Origin: JAVSMW01 sp032027005
GTDB taxonomy: Bacteria; Bacillota; Thermincolia; Thermincolales; UBA2595
Reading direction: 5' to 3'
Length of the DNA: 64,000 nucleotides
Assembly: GCA_032027005.1 (NCBI GenBank)
Contig: JAVSMW010000009.1
Location: forward strand, 38,455 to 102,454
Shown here: positions 42,452-50,919 of the stretch, in pieces
How positions within the stretch are numbered: the stretch's first letter is position 1
How the letters are laid out: every line of letters begins with the position of its first letter
The notes under the pieces: generated by a model
Told to the model about the DNA's origin: nothing
The model's input: only the letters and a program-made list of their open reading frames with translations
Database searches by the model: none
Made by a program: the position numbers and the translations under genes

Positions 42452-42793
42452 AATTAATCTTATAGTCAGGGGATACCTGTAATATTTTCCTTCATTGGCA
42501 TTCACTCCGGCAATGATCACGAATATCAGGCTGAAAATCCATAAACCGATCAAAAAAGGAATACCAATCAGTACAAAAGCAAATATACCAGCTATAACCA
42601 AGTAAATTAACATTGAAATTTGAAAATTGAGGGATTCTTTTCCGTGATAATCAACAAAATCTGATTCTTCCTTTTTAATCATCCAGATGATTAATGGGGC
42701 CAGGAAATTGCCCAAGGGGATAAAGTGGCCAATAAAAATTCCAAGGTGGCAAAGCATGCCCCAGGTTCTCTCCTCACGGCTAGGTAGATCCAT
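42446..42793 (-). CDS. DUF4870 family membrane protein
   Basis: The 115-residue protein starts with REERTWGMLCHLGIFIGHFIPLGNFLAPLIIWMIKK and has the conserved DYHGKESLNFQIS loop, characteristic of DUF4870 (Tic20-like). Three or four membrane helices are present. Function unknown. AGGAGG precedes the ATG. The stop codon lies inside repeat copy 1. A 16-bp tandem repeat stands upstream of its start. Confidence 0.85.
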   Translation of the reverse strand: MDLPSREERTWGMLCHLGIFIGHFIPLGNFLAPLIIWMIKKEESDFVDYHGKESLNFQISMLIYLVIAGIFAFVLIGIPFLIGLWIFSLIFVIIAGVNANEGKYYRYPLTIRLIK

Positions 42794-42844
42794 TAAATTT
42801 TACCTCCTTTTACGACAGATGCGTTTAATAAAATACCCACTACC

Positions 42845-42915
42845 CTTCCAGTATACTATACTTCCAGTATACTATACTTCCAGTATACTATACTTCCAGT
42901 ATACTATACTCCCAG
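42845..42915. repeat. Tandem repeat, four and a half copies of a 16-bp unit
   Basis: The unit CTTCCAGTATACTATA repeats four times without change, followed by a partial copy CTCCCAG. It lies in the 300-bp gap between the DUF4870 gene and the decahaem cytochrome gene; each unit contains a GTATAC palindrome. The rest of the gap shows no gene. Confidence 0.85.
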
Positions 42916-43033
42916 TTGGTGTCATTTGCTAAAGTACATATTTCTACAATTTTACTTAAATACCTTGCTTTTAATGTCAAAATTCAGGGAAATGAGTTCT
43001 TTTCTTTTTGGTCGTTGTATTTAAATTAAGCAG

Positions 43034-43066
43034 TAAAAAGCGCCCAAGGTTAGTTCATCTTGGGCG
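43034..43066 (-). terminator. Terminator after the decahaem cytochrome gene
   Basis: CGCCCAAG and CTTGGGCG make an 8-bp stem, and the minus strand continues with CTTTTTACTG. It lies 28 bp beyond the stop codon. Confidence 0.75.
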
Positions 43067-43093
43067 ATTCTTGAATAAAGTGAAACTTCTTCT

Positions 43094-44098
43094 CTATTTA
43101 GTTTTTGGTGGGTCAATTTTTACCGGTGTATTTGTTGTGAACCAATGGCATTGATTACAGTAGGTTCCGGTCACACTTTTGGCTGTCGGTTGATTTGCGT
43201 CGTGGCATGTAAAGCAGTTTTGGACTCCTTTAGCAGAAACATTCTGGGGATGGATGTTCTTCCATGTTTTAGTGTGACTCTCAGGACGCTGGTTGTGACA
43301 GTTGTAGCAGAATTGCTGTGCTCTGGCAAAATCTACAGCTTTGTCACCGGTTGAGGGAGTAATAAACATATCCCGACCTGGTGTAACATGGCATTTGGTA
43401 CATTCGCCGATATTGGTTCTGGCGACTTTCCCATGTTCTGATTTCCAGGCGGAACTGTTATGAGACGGCAGCTCGGGAATTACACTGTGACACGCGCTGC
43501 ATTTCCGGGTTACATTTGCTGATTTGTGACAATTGATACAGGTCCACATATCGGGTTGTGTGAAAAAACTAGTCGCAACCTGTTTTGCAGTGCTGTCATT
43601 CCAGGCCTTGTAATCACTCAGATTTCCTTCAGCAGTGATGCCTCGCTCAGAAATTTTAGCGTGTACTACCCCGGCGTGGCATTTTACACAGGTAACTCCG
43701 GCAGCGGAATGCTTTTGGTGGGGAATTATCAGATCTCCGGAAGGTGTGGTTTCACGGTTTTGGGTATGGCATTGTTCGCAGACAGAGTTAGGGATGGCGT
43801 TAGTAATCTTTATAGGCCGCTTATCTGTTCCGATTTTTGTTTTGTAGTCCTCTGGATTAACGCTATGACAAGCAGTGCAGGGTATCTTGCTATGTGATGA
43901 AATCTTCCAGGTTGCAATCTCAGGGTTCATCTCATGACATCCAAAACACTCTTTGTCGGAACGATCATAGGGAGATGTCGGAGGAACTGCTGAAGTCTTT
44001 TGAACTTTTGCGATGGCAGGTGTGAAAACTGCCACAAGAAGAAGCACACATAAAATGATTCCACCCAACAAGAAACCTTTTTTACTTACTTCACCCAT
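43094..44098 (-). CDS. Decahaem c-type cytochrome with N-terminal membrane anchor
   Basis: The 334-residue protein has one N-terminal helix (about 8-28) and ten CxxCH motifs: CFGCH, CTACH, CEQCH, CVKCH, CINCH, CSACH, CTKCH, CYNCH, CFTCH, CNQCH. It faces the cell wall and probably carries electrons away from the membrane. It is the last of the row from tetrahaem cytochrome, FeS protein and NrfD to two small membrane proteins, but has its own promoter region with TGTCA motifs at 44178-44240. The final acceptor (nitrite, metal or other) cannot be told. Confidence 0.9.
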   Translation of the reverse strand: MGEVSKKGFLLGGIILCVLLLVAVFTPAIAKVQKTSAVPPTSPYDRSDKECFGCHEMNPEIATWKISSHSKIPCTACHSVNPEDYKTKIGTDKRPIKITNAIPNSVCEQCHTQNRETTPSGDLIIPHQKHSAAGVTCVKCHAGVVHAKISERGITAEGNLSDYKAWNDSTAKQVATSFFTQPDMWTCINCHKSANVTRKCSACHSVIPELPSHNSSAWKSEHGKVARTNIGECTKCHVTPGRDMFITPSTGDKAVDFARAQQFCYNCHNQRPESHTKTWKNIHPQNVSAKGVQNCFTCHDANQPTAKSVTGTYCNQCHWFTTNTPVKIDPPKTK

Positions 44099-44177
44099 AA
44101 TCGAGACCTCCTCATTGATTTACAACCGGCTGCAGCAGCAATTAGGTAACACATTGGCTGTACTCCTATTATAAAAT

Positions 44178-44240
44178 GTCAGTCCCGAAATTACTTCTGT
44201 CAGCTGTAATAGAAATTAGGGACAAATGACAGAGATACCT
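44178..44240 (-). promoter_or_regulatory. TGTCA/TGACA motifs upstream of the decahaem cytochrome gene
   Basis: AATGTCAG (44177), CTGTCAG (44205), GGACAAATGACAG (44220-44232) and CTGTCAATT lie within 70 bp. The same words recur before the other respiratory genes and the two-component genes. A NarL-type binding site is proposed. Confidence 0.4.
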
Positions 44241-44265
44241 GTCAATTACAGCCTCGCAAACCCAG

Positions 44266-44288
44266 AAAAAAAAGCCCTTGAAGGGCTT
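44266..44288 (-). terminator. Terminator after the small membrane protein pair
   Basis: AAGCCCTT and AAGGGCTT form a stem next to a run of A (T on the minus strand) just beyond the stop at 44295. Confidence 0.75.
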
Positions 44289-44294
44289 ATAGGA

Positions 44295-44633
44295 TTAAAA
44301 AACTTTGTTGTCTGTTAAGATGGCAATTTCATCCAGTTCTGCTTCCATTTCTGTTCGCACGATAGTATTTGTTGATCTGACAAAGTATACTATTCCCAAA
44401 ACTAACGCTAAGAAGCCAAAAGTCAGTACAAAGGACAGAATATTAAAGGGAGGCCAGACTGCGATTACAACAAGGACCATTAATATTGCTGCAATAATAG
44501 TTCCGATGAGGGCAATTAGAGCAAATCTTGCTATGGTTTCCCATGTGTATTTCAAACGTTTCCGGAATATTAATCCGGCTATACTAATGCCTAGTACTAA
44601 CGTCGTAATTAGAAGAGCAATGATCCAACTCAT
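44295..44633 (-). CDS. Small membrane protein (112 aa), paralogue of its neighbour
   Basis: The protein has three membrane helices (about 3-22, 35-60, 65-85) and an acidic tail. The segment VVIAVWPPFNILSFVLTFG parallels MLIWPPVNILLVAGTLG of the protein encoded upstream, so the two arose by duplication. It overlaps the upstream gene by 50 bp and is co-transcribed with the NrfD/FeS/cytochrome genes. A small subunit of that membrane complex is the best guess. Confidence 0.7.
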   Translation of the reverse strand: MSWIIALLITTLVLGISIAGLIFRKRLKYTWETIARFALIALIGTIIAAILMVLVVIAVWPPFNILSFVLTFGFLALVLGIVYFVRSTNTIVRTEMEAELDEIAILTDNKVF

Positions 44634-44940
44634 CGGCTATTTCCCTCCTGTTAATCTCCGCTAAATCATCAATACGGGCCATATTTACATTTAACAAGAC
44701 GATACCACTGATTACAGTTACTACACCCAGAGTTCCTGCTACCAAAAGAATGTTCACCGGTGGCCAGATTAACATCAGAGCTAACAATGCCATAACTACA
44801 CTCATAAATGCTCCCCCAACAATACCACCAACCCAACGTACTGTAGTGCTGAGATTCTTCCTTGTGACAAAGTAATATACTACAACGAGAAAACCGTATA
44901 ATGCGGCAAGTCCTATTATGATCATTGTTATGGCCAGCAT
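44584..44940 (-). CDS. Small membrane protein (118 aa), paralogue of its neighbour
   Basis: Three membrane helices (about 3-25, 38-62, 67-88) and a polar tail are seen. AAGGAGG precedes the ATG. It shares the WPPxNIL motif with the next gene, and is 74 bp after the NrfD gene. No known family; probably an accessory subunit of the quinone-linked complex. Confidence 0.7.
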   Translation of the reverse strand: MLAITMIIIGLAALYGFLVVVYYFVTRKNLSTTVRWVGGIVGGAFMSVVMALLALMLIWPPVNILLVAGTLGVVTVISGIVLLNVNMARIDDLAEINRREIADELDHCSSNYDVSTRH

Positions 44941-45014
44941 ACTAATACACCTCCTTAAAATTTGTACTGTTTAGCGCTCGTTTTGTCAGATAAGCTGTAC
45001 TGTCATTGGGAAAT

Positions 45015-46235
45015 TTAGGCATCTACTGAGGAGGATACTGCCGGACTCCACTCTTCAACTGTGTCTTCATCAGCGACTCGACCAGCAGTCTGAGCTTGTT
45101 TTCCGTCAAGCCAGGGTGGCAGCAACTGGGTCAGAACAGCCAGGATTATAAAGGGCAGAATCAAAAAACCTATTGTTGGCACAATCCCCTCATGGAAAAG
45201 AGGCACATGGAACTGAGAATACCCATGTAAACTTTTGGAAACCAATTGACCGCCGATGACCACATTAAACCTCATGGCCAGTACACTTGCCAGTATCAAC
45301 AGACCTGAAGTAACTGTCATAAACCGGCTGGCCGCCTGGGGAAGGTTTTTTGCTCTGCCAATCATCAGCAGGAAGAAGGAGACTACCATGGAACCAATTT
45401 GAACTCCGAAATAACTGACAGGTATTACGTTAGTGATTAATCCCTTAATTGCGGGCCAATTCTCCTCAGATTCGTAACCCATATGAATTATTTCCAGGAT
45501 TTCAAGGGTGAAGGCCAACATCAGGAAAACCCATAAATACTTGTTCATGCTGATTAAACATTCCTGGTCAACTTTCACACGTCGAATTATACAGGATACC
45601 CAATAAACAACTATTAACAGAGCGATTCCCGAGACAATGGCTGATAACAGGAAGATTACAGGCATCAGCGGAGTAGACCACCATGGATTGGCTTTAATGG
45701 CTCCGAAAATAAATCCCACGTAACCGTGCAGAAATGCTGCAGAGGGAATACCTACGATGGCTAGTATGGTAACGATTTTGTGATCAGTATGCAGAGCTTT
45801 TTCTGATACATCCTTGGCTCCCAAAGTGAGGAGATTATAAATTTTACCCATTACGCCTGATTTGGTCTGGGAAAAAAGTACCAGGTCTTGACGGTACATA
45901 AACCATATTTCCAGCAGCACAATGATTAAGTAAAAACTATAGATGTATCCAAAACCGGCCATTGCTGATGTTGGGTTTGGGGTCCACATCAGGTTTAAGG
46001 CCCGCAGGGGCTGGCCAAGATGTGATGTCAGTGAAATCGGTGCTACTAGGAGAACAGCTAGGGCTGCTATGAGGGAGAGCCGGGAAACAGGCTTCAGTTT
46101 ACTTACTCCAAACACGTGGTATAAAGATGAAACTATAAAGGCTCCGGCTACCAATCCTGTAAGATAAGGGTAAAGTACAATAAACAAGCCCCAGTTTATT
46201 TCAAATTCATTTGGAAATATGTATCCAAACATCAT
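45015..46235 (-). CDS. NrfD/PsrC-family quinone-interacting membrane subunit
   Basis: The 406-residue protein has nine or ten membrane helices. The family's region GLFIVLYPYLTGLVAGAFIVSSLYHVFG and TSHLGQPLRALNLMWTPNPTSAMAGFGYIY (about 70-100) is present, with MRFNVVIGGQL near the end. NrfD-type subunits exchange electrons between quinones and an FeS partner. The gene overlaps the FeS protein gene by 4 bp. The length (around 400) is that of the PsrC-like group seen in cytochrome-linked complexes. Confidence 0.88.
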   Translation of the reverse strand: MMFGYIFPNEFEINWGLFIVLYPYLTGLVAGAFIVSSLYHVFGVSKLKPVSRLSLIAALAVLLVAPISLTSHLGQPLRALNLMWTPNPTSAMAGFGYIYSFYLIIVLLEIWFMYRQDLVLFSQTKSGVMGKIYNLLTLGAKDVSEKALHTDHKIVTILAIVGIPSAAFLHGYVGFIFGAIKANPWWSTPLMPVIFLLSAIVSGIALLIVVYWVSCIIRRVKVDQECLISMNKYLWVFLMLAFTLEILEIIHMGYESEENWPAIKGLITNVIPVSYFGVQIGSMVVSFFLLMIGRAKNLPQAASRFMTVTSGLLILASVLAMRFNVVIGGQLVSKSLHGYSQFHVPLFHEGIVPTIGFLILPFIILAVLTQLLPPWLDGKQAQTAGRVADEDTVEEWSPAVSSSVDA

Positions 46236-47008
46236 ACCACCACCTCATCAAGTCCTATATAGTATACAAAAGGCTTAGTTCCATGTTCCGGCTTAAGTGT
46301 TCTAATACGTTCTTTCTCAATTATCTTGGATACTTCACTTTCGGGGTCTTTGAGATTTCCGAACTTACGGGCACCTACCGGGCAGACAGTGGCACATGCC
46401 GGGCGCATACCTTTTTGGACTCTGTGATAACACCAGTTGCACTTATCTACAACCTTAGTCTCAGGGTGCAGGAACCTGGCACCGTATGGACAGGCCTGAA
46501 TGCAGTAACGGCAGCCTACACAGCGTTTTTGATCTACCAGAATTACACCGTCACCGGTTTTATAGGTGGCCCCAACAGGACATACTTGAGTGCAGGGGGC
46601 ATTGTGGCATTGATTACAAAGTTTTGGGACAAAAAACTGTTTGGCATCGCTTTCACCAAGGGGAGGAAACTCCTGGCCCCCTTTGGGAGAGTCTATTTGG
46701 ACTTCACCTCTGTCGGTTTCCACATAGCGTTCCACCCAGGTGCGGTAGACTTCATGATCTTCGGGAACATGGTTCTCCTTTTTACAGGCCTTTACACAGC
46801 TCCCACACCCTATGCATTTTTCAGTGTCGACAACAAATCCCCATTCTTTTCCTTCCCAAACTTTGTCCCAGGAAGTTGGCTGAGATGTGGTTTCGGCCGT
46901 AGATGACTGGGATAAAACTGTTAATCCTGCTGAAGGAATCAATACCCCGGCTGTTAAGGCTTTACAGGCTGTACCAAGGAATTGACGGCGTGTTAAATCT
47001 TTGCTCAT
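46232..47008 (-). CDS. 4Fe-4S ferredoxin subunit with Tat signal (NrfC/PsrB-like)
   Basis: The 258-residue protein starts at ATG 47008 (AGGGAGAAGAGG upstream; ATGA overlap with the stop of the cytochrome gene). It has a Tat signal TRRQFLGTACKAL, then clusters of Cys: CIGCGSCVKACKKEN, CNQCHNAPCTQVCPVGA, CVGCRYCIQACPYGA and CNWCYHRV ... ACATVCPVGA, enough for four 4Fe-4S clusters. It works outside the membrane between the tetrahaem cytochrome and the NrfD subunit. Confidence 0.92.
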   Translation of the reverse strand: MSKDLTRRQFLGTACKALTAGVLIPSAGLTVLSQSSTAETTSQPTSWDKVWEGKEWGFVVDTEKCIGCGSCVKACKKENHVPEDHEVYRTWVERYVETDRGEVQIDSPKGGQEFPPLGESDAKQFFVPKLCNQCHNAPCTQVCPVGATYKTGDGVILVDQKRCVGCRYCIQACPYGARFLHPETKVVDKCNWCYHRVQKGMRPACATVCPVGARKFGNLKDPESEVSKIIEKERIRTLKPEHGTKPFVYYIGLDEVVV

Positions 47009-47475
47009 CCTCTTCTCCCTCCTAACGGCTGATGTGGGTTGTGACATTTACTGCAAGCAACCCCGCCACTATGGGTTTCCGGATCAACTGTAGCAATGCC
47101 TTGTCTGCCCGCTATTGTTGCATGACAGGTTGCGCACAAACTCTTTACATCACTTATTTTGAGCGAGGCATCTTTTGGGCCGGTTCTATGCTTTTCTCCG
47201 GGGCCATGGCAGGTCTGACAGTCAATGGCTGCATGCTGGGCCGAACCTAATTCTGCTGCCACATTGGGATGGCACTTGGCACATACCCCGCCGCTTTCTG
47301 CAAAGCTGACCTGGGCATTTACATTCTCCTGGATACTGTCACCTCTATAGCGACCATATTGCCCAAAAGTTTCCGGTACAGATAACTGTCTTGCAATACC
47401 GAAAATTACCAGTACAATAACAAGTAATAGTCCCACCCTAACGGGTGCCTGTTTAAAAAAACCTTTTTTTCCCAT
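47005..47475 (-). CDS. Tetrahaem c-type cytochrome with membrane anchor
   Basis: The 156-residue protein has an N-terminal helix (about 11-30) and four CxxCH motifs: CAKCH, CQTCH, CATCH, CSKCH. It heads the operon with the FeS and NrfD subunits and resembles the cytochrome subunits of NrfD-linked complexes (Qrc- or Act-like arrangements without the molybdopterin subunit). It probably delivers electrons to or from the decahaem cytochrome. Confidence 0.88.
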   Translation of the reverse strand: MGKKGFFKQAPVRVGLLLVIVLVIFGIARQLSVPETFGQYGRYRGDSIQENVNAQVSFAESGGVCAKCHPNVAAELGSAQHAAIDCQTCHGPGEKHRTGPKDASLKISDVKSLCATCHATIAGRQGIATVDPETHSGGVACSKCHNPHQPLGGRRG

Positions 47476-47519
47476 AGCATCCTCTCCTTATGTATTATTT
47501 CACTAATGTTGATAGTTTT

Positions 47520-47605
47520 ATTATATCTGTGAATAAATATAAAAGTCAGATGTCAACAGTCCCAAAAAAACTTATGTTGTCATTGTCAGATGTCCCAATA
47601 TCATC
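47520..47605 (-). promoter_or_regulatory. TGTCA motifs upstream of the tetrahaem cytochrome operon
   Basis: GTCAGATGTCAACAGTCC (47545-47562) and TTGTCATTGTCAGATGTCCC (47576-47595) stand before the operon. GTCAGATGT also occurs at 49995 in the sensor kinase region. The repetition suggests sites for the adjacent NarL-type regulator. Confidence 0.45.
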
Positions 47606-47615
47606 ATAATTGTCC

Positions 47616-47650
47616 CTAAAAAAAAAGAAACCCTGATGTCTTACATCAGG
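47616..47650 (-). terminator. Terminator of the two-component operon
   Basis: CCTGATGT and ACATCAGG pair, and the minus strand continues with GTTTCTTTTTTTTT. The stem begins at the very end of the regulator gene. Confidence 0.85.
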
Positions 47651-48296
47651 ATTGATTTGATAAGTTTCTTTTGGCTGCATAGGCTGCGGCCTCAGTACGA
47701 TTAGATAGGTTGAGCTTGGCCAGGATATTGCTGACGTAATTTCTAACGGTTTTTTCACTGAGGAAAACTTCATCAGCAATTTCTTTGTTGGTTTTCCCTT
47801 TTGCTATCAGAGCAAGGACTTTCTTCTCCTGGACTGACAAAAGATCCAGGGAGTCATTTTGCTTGTTTCCGTTAGTCCTCATCTGGTTCAGAAGCTTATT
47901 GGTAACGACCGAGTCAAGCAGCGATTCGCCGCGATATGCAGCCCGTACCGCTCTGATAATCTCATCATTACCGACATCCTTTAGGACATATCCTTTGGCT
48001 CCGGCCATGATTGAATCCACCAGCATTTCCTCATCACAGTAAGATGTCAGCATGATGATTTTGGTCTGCGGAAAACAATTGGTTATTTCGCGGCAGGCAT
48101 CAATACCGCTGCTTTTCTTTAATCGGATATCCATTATGATGACGTCAGGATTATGCTGCTCAGTTTTCAGTAGTGCTTCTCCAAGGCTATTTGCACCGTC
48201 GACAACTTCCATATCAGGATACTGCTCAATAAAATGGGTCAGCCCAAGCCGCACAATTTCGTGGTCATCAACTACTAACACTCTAATCTTATTCAT
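47646..48296 (-). CDS. NarL/FixJ-family response regulator
   Basis: The 216-residue protein has a receiver domain with the phosphoacceptor Asp in VIIMDIRLKKSSGID (near 55) and a LuxR-type helix-turn-helix (LSVQEKKVLALIAKGKTNKEIADEVFLSEKTVRNYVSNILAKL, about 150-195). It is transcribed with the sensor kinase upstream. The position between two respiratory gene groups suggests that it controls them in response to an electron acceptor or oxygen. Confidence 0.93.
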   Translation of the reverse strand: MNKIRVLVVDDHEIVRLGLTHFIEQYPDMEVVDGANSLGEALLKTEQHNPDVIIMDIRLKKSSGIDACREITNCFPQTKIIMLTSYCDEEMLVDSIMAGAKGYVLKDVGNDEIIRAVRAAYRGESLLDSVVTNKLLNQMRTNGNKQNDSLDLLSVQEKKVLALIAKGKTNKEIADEVFLSEKTVRNYVSNILAKLNLSNRTEAAAYAAKRNLSNQS

Positions 48297-48347
48297 TTGG
48301 ATGTTCCTCCTTTAAAATCACGACATTTGTTGTCTAACGATAGAAGT

Positions 48348-49775
48348 TTAGAAAATCGGGACACTAAATGTAATACAGGTGCCTTCACCCATTTTGGATG
48401 AAATCAGCATATCTCCGAGGATAAGTTGAGCCCTTCTCTTCATGTTTTTAAGACCCAAATGCTGACGATTGTCCTTAATGAACAAGTCCGGGGCCGGCAT
48501 GCCCATTCCGTTATCTTTTACACATACGATCAGCCTTTTCTCTTCTGTCCACACATCCACAAAAATCTTTTCTGCCTTAGAGTGTCTAATTGCATTATTC
48601 AGAGCTTCCCGCACCATCTGCCGCAATTGCTGCAGCCAATCTTCCGCATCAGTGATCGGCTGGATCTCCAGGCTTTGATTTAAATTAATGTTTAAAATTA
48701 TCGGAACTTCTGACTTTTTTTGGAGTTCCTTAACTGTAGTTACCACAACTGTTTTCAGGTCCTCATCGTTGCCTTTGGCCTCAAGGCCTTTAATATATGT
48801 ACGCAAGGCATGTATAACCTTGTTCAGTTCTTCGACAGATGTTTTTATTCTGTCAGCCGCGGTTTTCGAATCCTTGTCCACAATATTGGATGTAACCTGC
48901 AAATCAAGGCCCACCGCAAAAATAGACTGAGTGACATCATCATGTAGATCCCGGGCAATCCGTTCCCGCTCCCGGTAAATAGCTTCACTTCGCCTGCTTT
49001 CCATGACCTGTCTTTGTTTCTCCAGGTCAAAAATAGCCAGCAGACTCGTAATTGACCAGGTAGCAAGTAAAGCAGTAGCCGTACGGAATACCTCAATGGG
49101 AAATCCGGCTAAAGACCGGAATGACTCAATATTTATGTACCGGCTGAGGCCTCCGATGTTTTGCGGCACAACCAGCCCGCTGAACAAGCCTAATAATCCA
49201 AAAGCGATGCTGGCAACAAACAGATTTTGGGTTACGGTTTTATTATTGAAATCCTTAAATTCCGGAACCTGCAAGGCCAGCCCATATGCCGTAAACATCC
49301 CTGCCGGAAGGGCCAGAAGGTAACGGGACCAGCTTTCACTTACTAACAGCCATTCCAATAAACCGTCTTTTCCTACCAAGGTGATAAAACGGGCAAATTC
49401 CGCAAACCATCCAAGGAACAAAACCGTGGGTAAAATAACCCACCAAAAAAATTTTTTATTATAGGAATCAGAAACCAGTTTAATTCCAAAACAAAACAGA
49501 AAAAAGTAAGAAACTGCCTGCAGCAGACGTTGTACAGCTATTAGCTTCCATAATGGAAAGTCCCCAAAATTGGGTACACCTACAGGGATAAATACCATTC
49601 CCCACTCGCTGATTCCATGCAGCAGAGCGAAAGCGGCAAGCATGCTCAAACTATACGCCATGCGGAAACTGCTGTAATTGCGGTACTGAAAAGCTATGGC
49701 AACTCCCATAGTATAATAAGATAGTCCATACAGAAAATACATGGCCAGTAAGTTAAGCTGCAGGACATCAATCAT
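48348..49775 (-). CDS. Membrane sensor histidine kinase (NarX/LiaS-type HisKA_3)
   Basis: The 475-residue protein has seven or eight membrane helices in residues 1-250 with no large outside loop, so it may sense membrane or redox state. A HisKA_3 dimerisation motif RERIARDLHDDVTQSIFAVGLDL (phosphorylated His near 280) follows, then a HATPase with REALNNAIRHSKAEKIFVDV and KDNGMGMP. It pairs with the NarL-type regulator encoded 51 bp downstream. There is no Cys-rich cluster of the NreB kind. Confidence 0.92.
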   Translation of the reverse strand: MIDVLQLNLLAMYFLYGLSYYTMGVAIAFQYRNYSSFRMAYSLSMLAAFALLHGISEWGMVFIPVGVPNFGDFPLWKLIAVQRLLQAVSYFFLFCFGIKLVSDSYNKKFFWWVILPTVLFLGWFAEFARFITLVGKDGLLEWLLVSESWSRYLLALPAGMFTAYGLALQVPEFKDFNNKTVTQNLFVASIAFGLLGLFSGLVVPQNIGGLSRYINIESFRSLAGFPIEVFRTATALLATWSITSLLAIFDLEKQRQVMESRRSEAIYRERERIARDLHDDVTQSIFAVGLDLQVTSNIVDKDSKTAADRIKTSVEELNKVIHALRTYIKGLEAKGNDEDLKTVVVTTVKELQKKSEVPIILNINLNQSLEIQPITDAEDWLQQLRQMVREALNNAIRHSKAEKIFVDVWTEEKRLIVCVKDNGMGMPAPDLFIKDNRQHLGLKNMKRRAQLILGDMLISSKMGEGTCITFSVPIF

Positions 49776-50271
49776 GTTGGCCGGCCTCCCTGTGCAAAAT
49801 TAAACAATTAATCTGAGAGCTGTCGGCTCTTAGCTTGTTTGCTTAGCTACTTATAATGTACACGATGATATATTACTGGGTCAATAATCCAGGGGGCGGT
49901 GGGATTTATTATCATGTGAACGGTCGCTGGGATAACTGAATATCCCAGACTCACGACAAATTCTAAAAACCAGATTTTTTTCTATTATAACAAACCTATC
50001 CTCAAAAGTCAGATGTACAATGTCCGTTACACTTGTCATCTGAATTCCATGTTACTAGAGGGGGTGCATTTGCATACAATTTAAAAAATCCCCTGGATTA
50101 TCGAAAATTATAATTTGGGAAAATAGTGACATTTGTCACTTGCTCCGTAAGGATAGATGTATTATGATGAGGTCAGAAGAAAAGGACAAATGACCCATAA
50201 GCAAATGTGACAAATAACCTAATACTACATGCGATTTAACCGGTGAGTTCCGAAAAGAGGAGTGATTTAAG
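49776..50271. promoter_or_regulatory. Divergent regulatory region (496 bp) between sensor kinase and 133-aa membrane protein genes
   Basis: No gene is supported here. The region holds a hairpin CTGGGATA/TATCCCAG (49930-49951) and a set of related words: GTCAGATGT (49996), ATGTCC, TTGTCATCTGA (50033-50043), the palindrome GTGACATTTGTCAC (50126-50139), GGACAAATGAC (50186-50196) and TGTGACAAAT (50206-50215). They match the TGTCA/TGACA motifs of the other respiratory promoters. Confidence 0.5.
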
Positions 50272-50673
50272 ATGTCAGATGTTCTCGTTTTTACTTATCT
50301 GATTGTGGCCACAGGTCTTGTGACAGCTCTTGTGTTTCATAAATCCACCGGCCATCATCGTATTTTTTCCGTCCTCATGTTTTGGGCTGTTTTAGGAGTA
50401 CTGATCAGCACTATTGGCGGGCTGCTCGCAGTAGGGACATTTACCCCTAATATGGCCTCATATAATCACACTGCAGCTGACCTGTATAATATTTCTACCT
50501 GGGGAGGCTTGGAACTGCCAGAGTATAATGATACCCTCGGAGCTATCGGTGACCTGGGTATTGTATTTAGTGCCATGGGGCTAGGCATTCTGATTTTGAC
50601 TACAGCAGCAGGATTTTTCCCCAGGTCCTTTTTCTCCCCTTCCTCAAATCGAAACCAAAGGACTGTCCACTAA
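50272..50673 (+). CDS. Hypothetical membrane protein (133 aa)
   Basis: The protein has helices at about 4-22, 30-54 and 95-115, with a loop carrying NHTAADLYNISTWGGLELPEYND between the second and third. No Cys or haem motifs are present. AGAGGAG precedes the ATG. It is single, has a terminator, and is preceded by the richest cluster of TGACA/TGTCA motifs of the window, so it is probably induced with the respiratory genes. Family unknown. Confidence 0.7.
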   Translation: MSDVLVFTYLIVATGLVTALVFHKSTGHHRIFSVLMFWAVLGVLISTIGGLLAVGTFTPNMASYNHTAADLYNISTWGGLELPEYNDTLGAIGDLGIVFSAMGLGILILTTAAGFFPRSFFSPSSNRNQRTVH

Positions 50674-50722
50674 GATATTGACATTCTCCAGAGACATTCC
50701 GGGAAAACATATATATAATAAA

Positions 50723-50758
50723 AGTGTCCCATACTTGCTTATGGGGCACTCTTTTTTT
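50723..50758 (+). terminator. Terminator after the 133-aa membrane protein gene
   Basis: AGTGTCCCAT and ATGGGGCACT pair (one G-T) and are followed by CTTTTTTTG on the plus strand. Confidence 0.9.
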
Positions 50759-50797
50759 GTTTCCCAGATTCCGGAATTCTCTGTATTGCCGTGATTT

Positions 50798-50919
50798 TAT
50801 CCTATCGTAAGACTCCCACTTCTATAAGTGGGAGTGATTCCCCGTACTCCGCTTCGGTGGGGGGATAGAGCCCCACCGAACTCTCGATGTTCAACTTTAG
50901 TTGAACGATTTCACTTGAT
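50798..50919 (+). mobile_element. Hairpin-rich repeat copy 2 (IS200/IS605-type remnant)
   Basis: The same element as at 42345, here with its left extension TTATCCTATCGTAAGACTCC, the CTCCCACTT/AAGTGGGAG hairpin, a central CCGCTTCGGTGGGG/CCCCACCG stem and the GTTCAAC/GTTGAAC hairpin. The csoR stop codon TGA (50913-50911) lies in its right edge. Confidence 0.65.

Noticed and set aside
42845..42915. CRISPR array
   Set aside because: The 16-bp units follow each other without spacers, so this is a tandem repeat.
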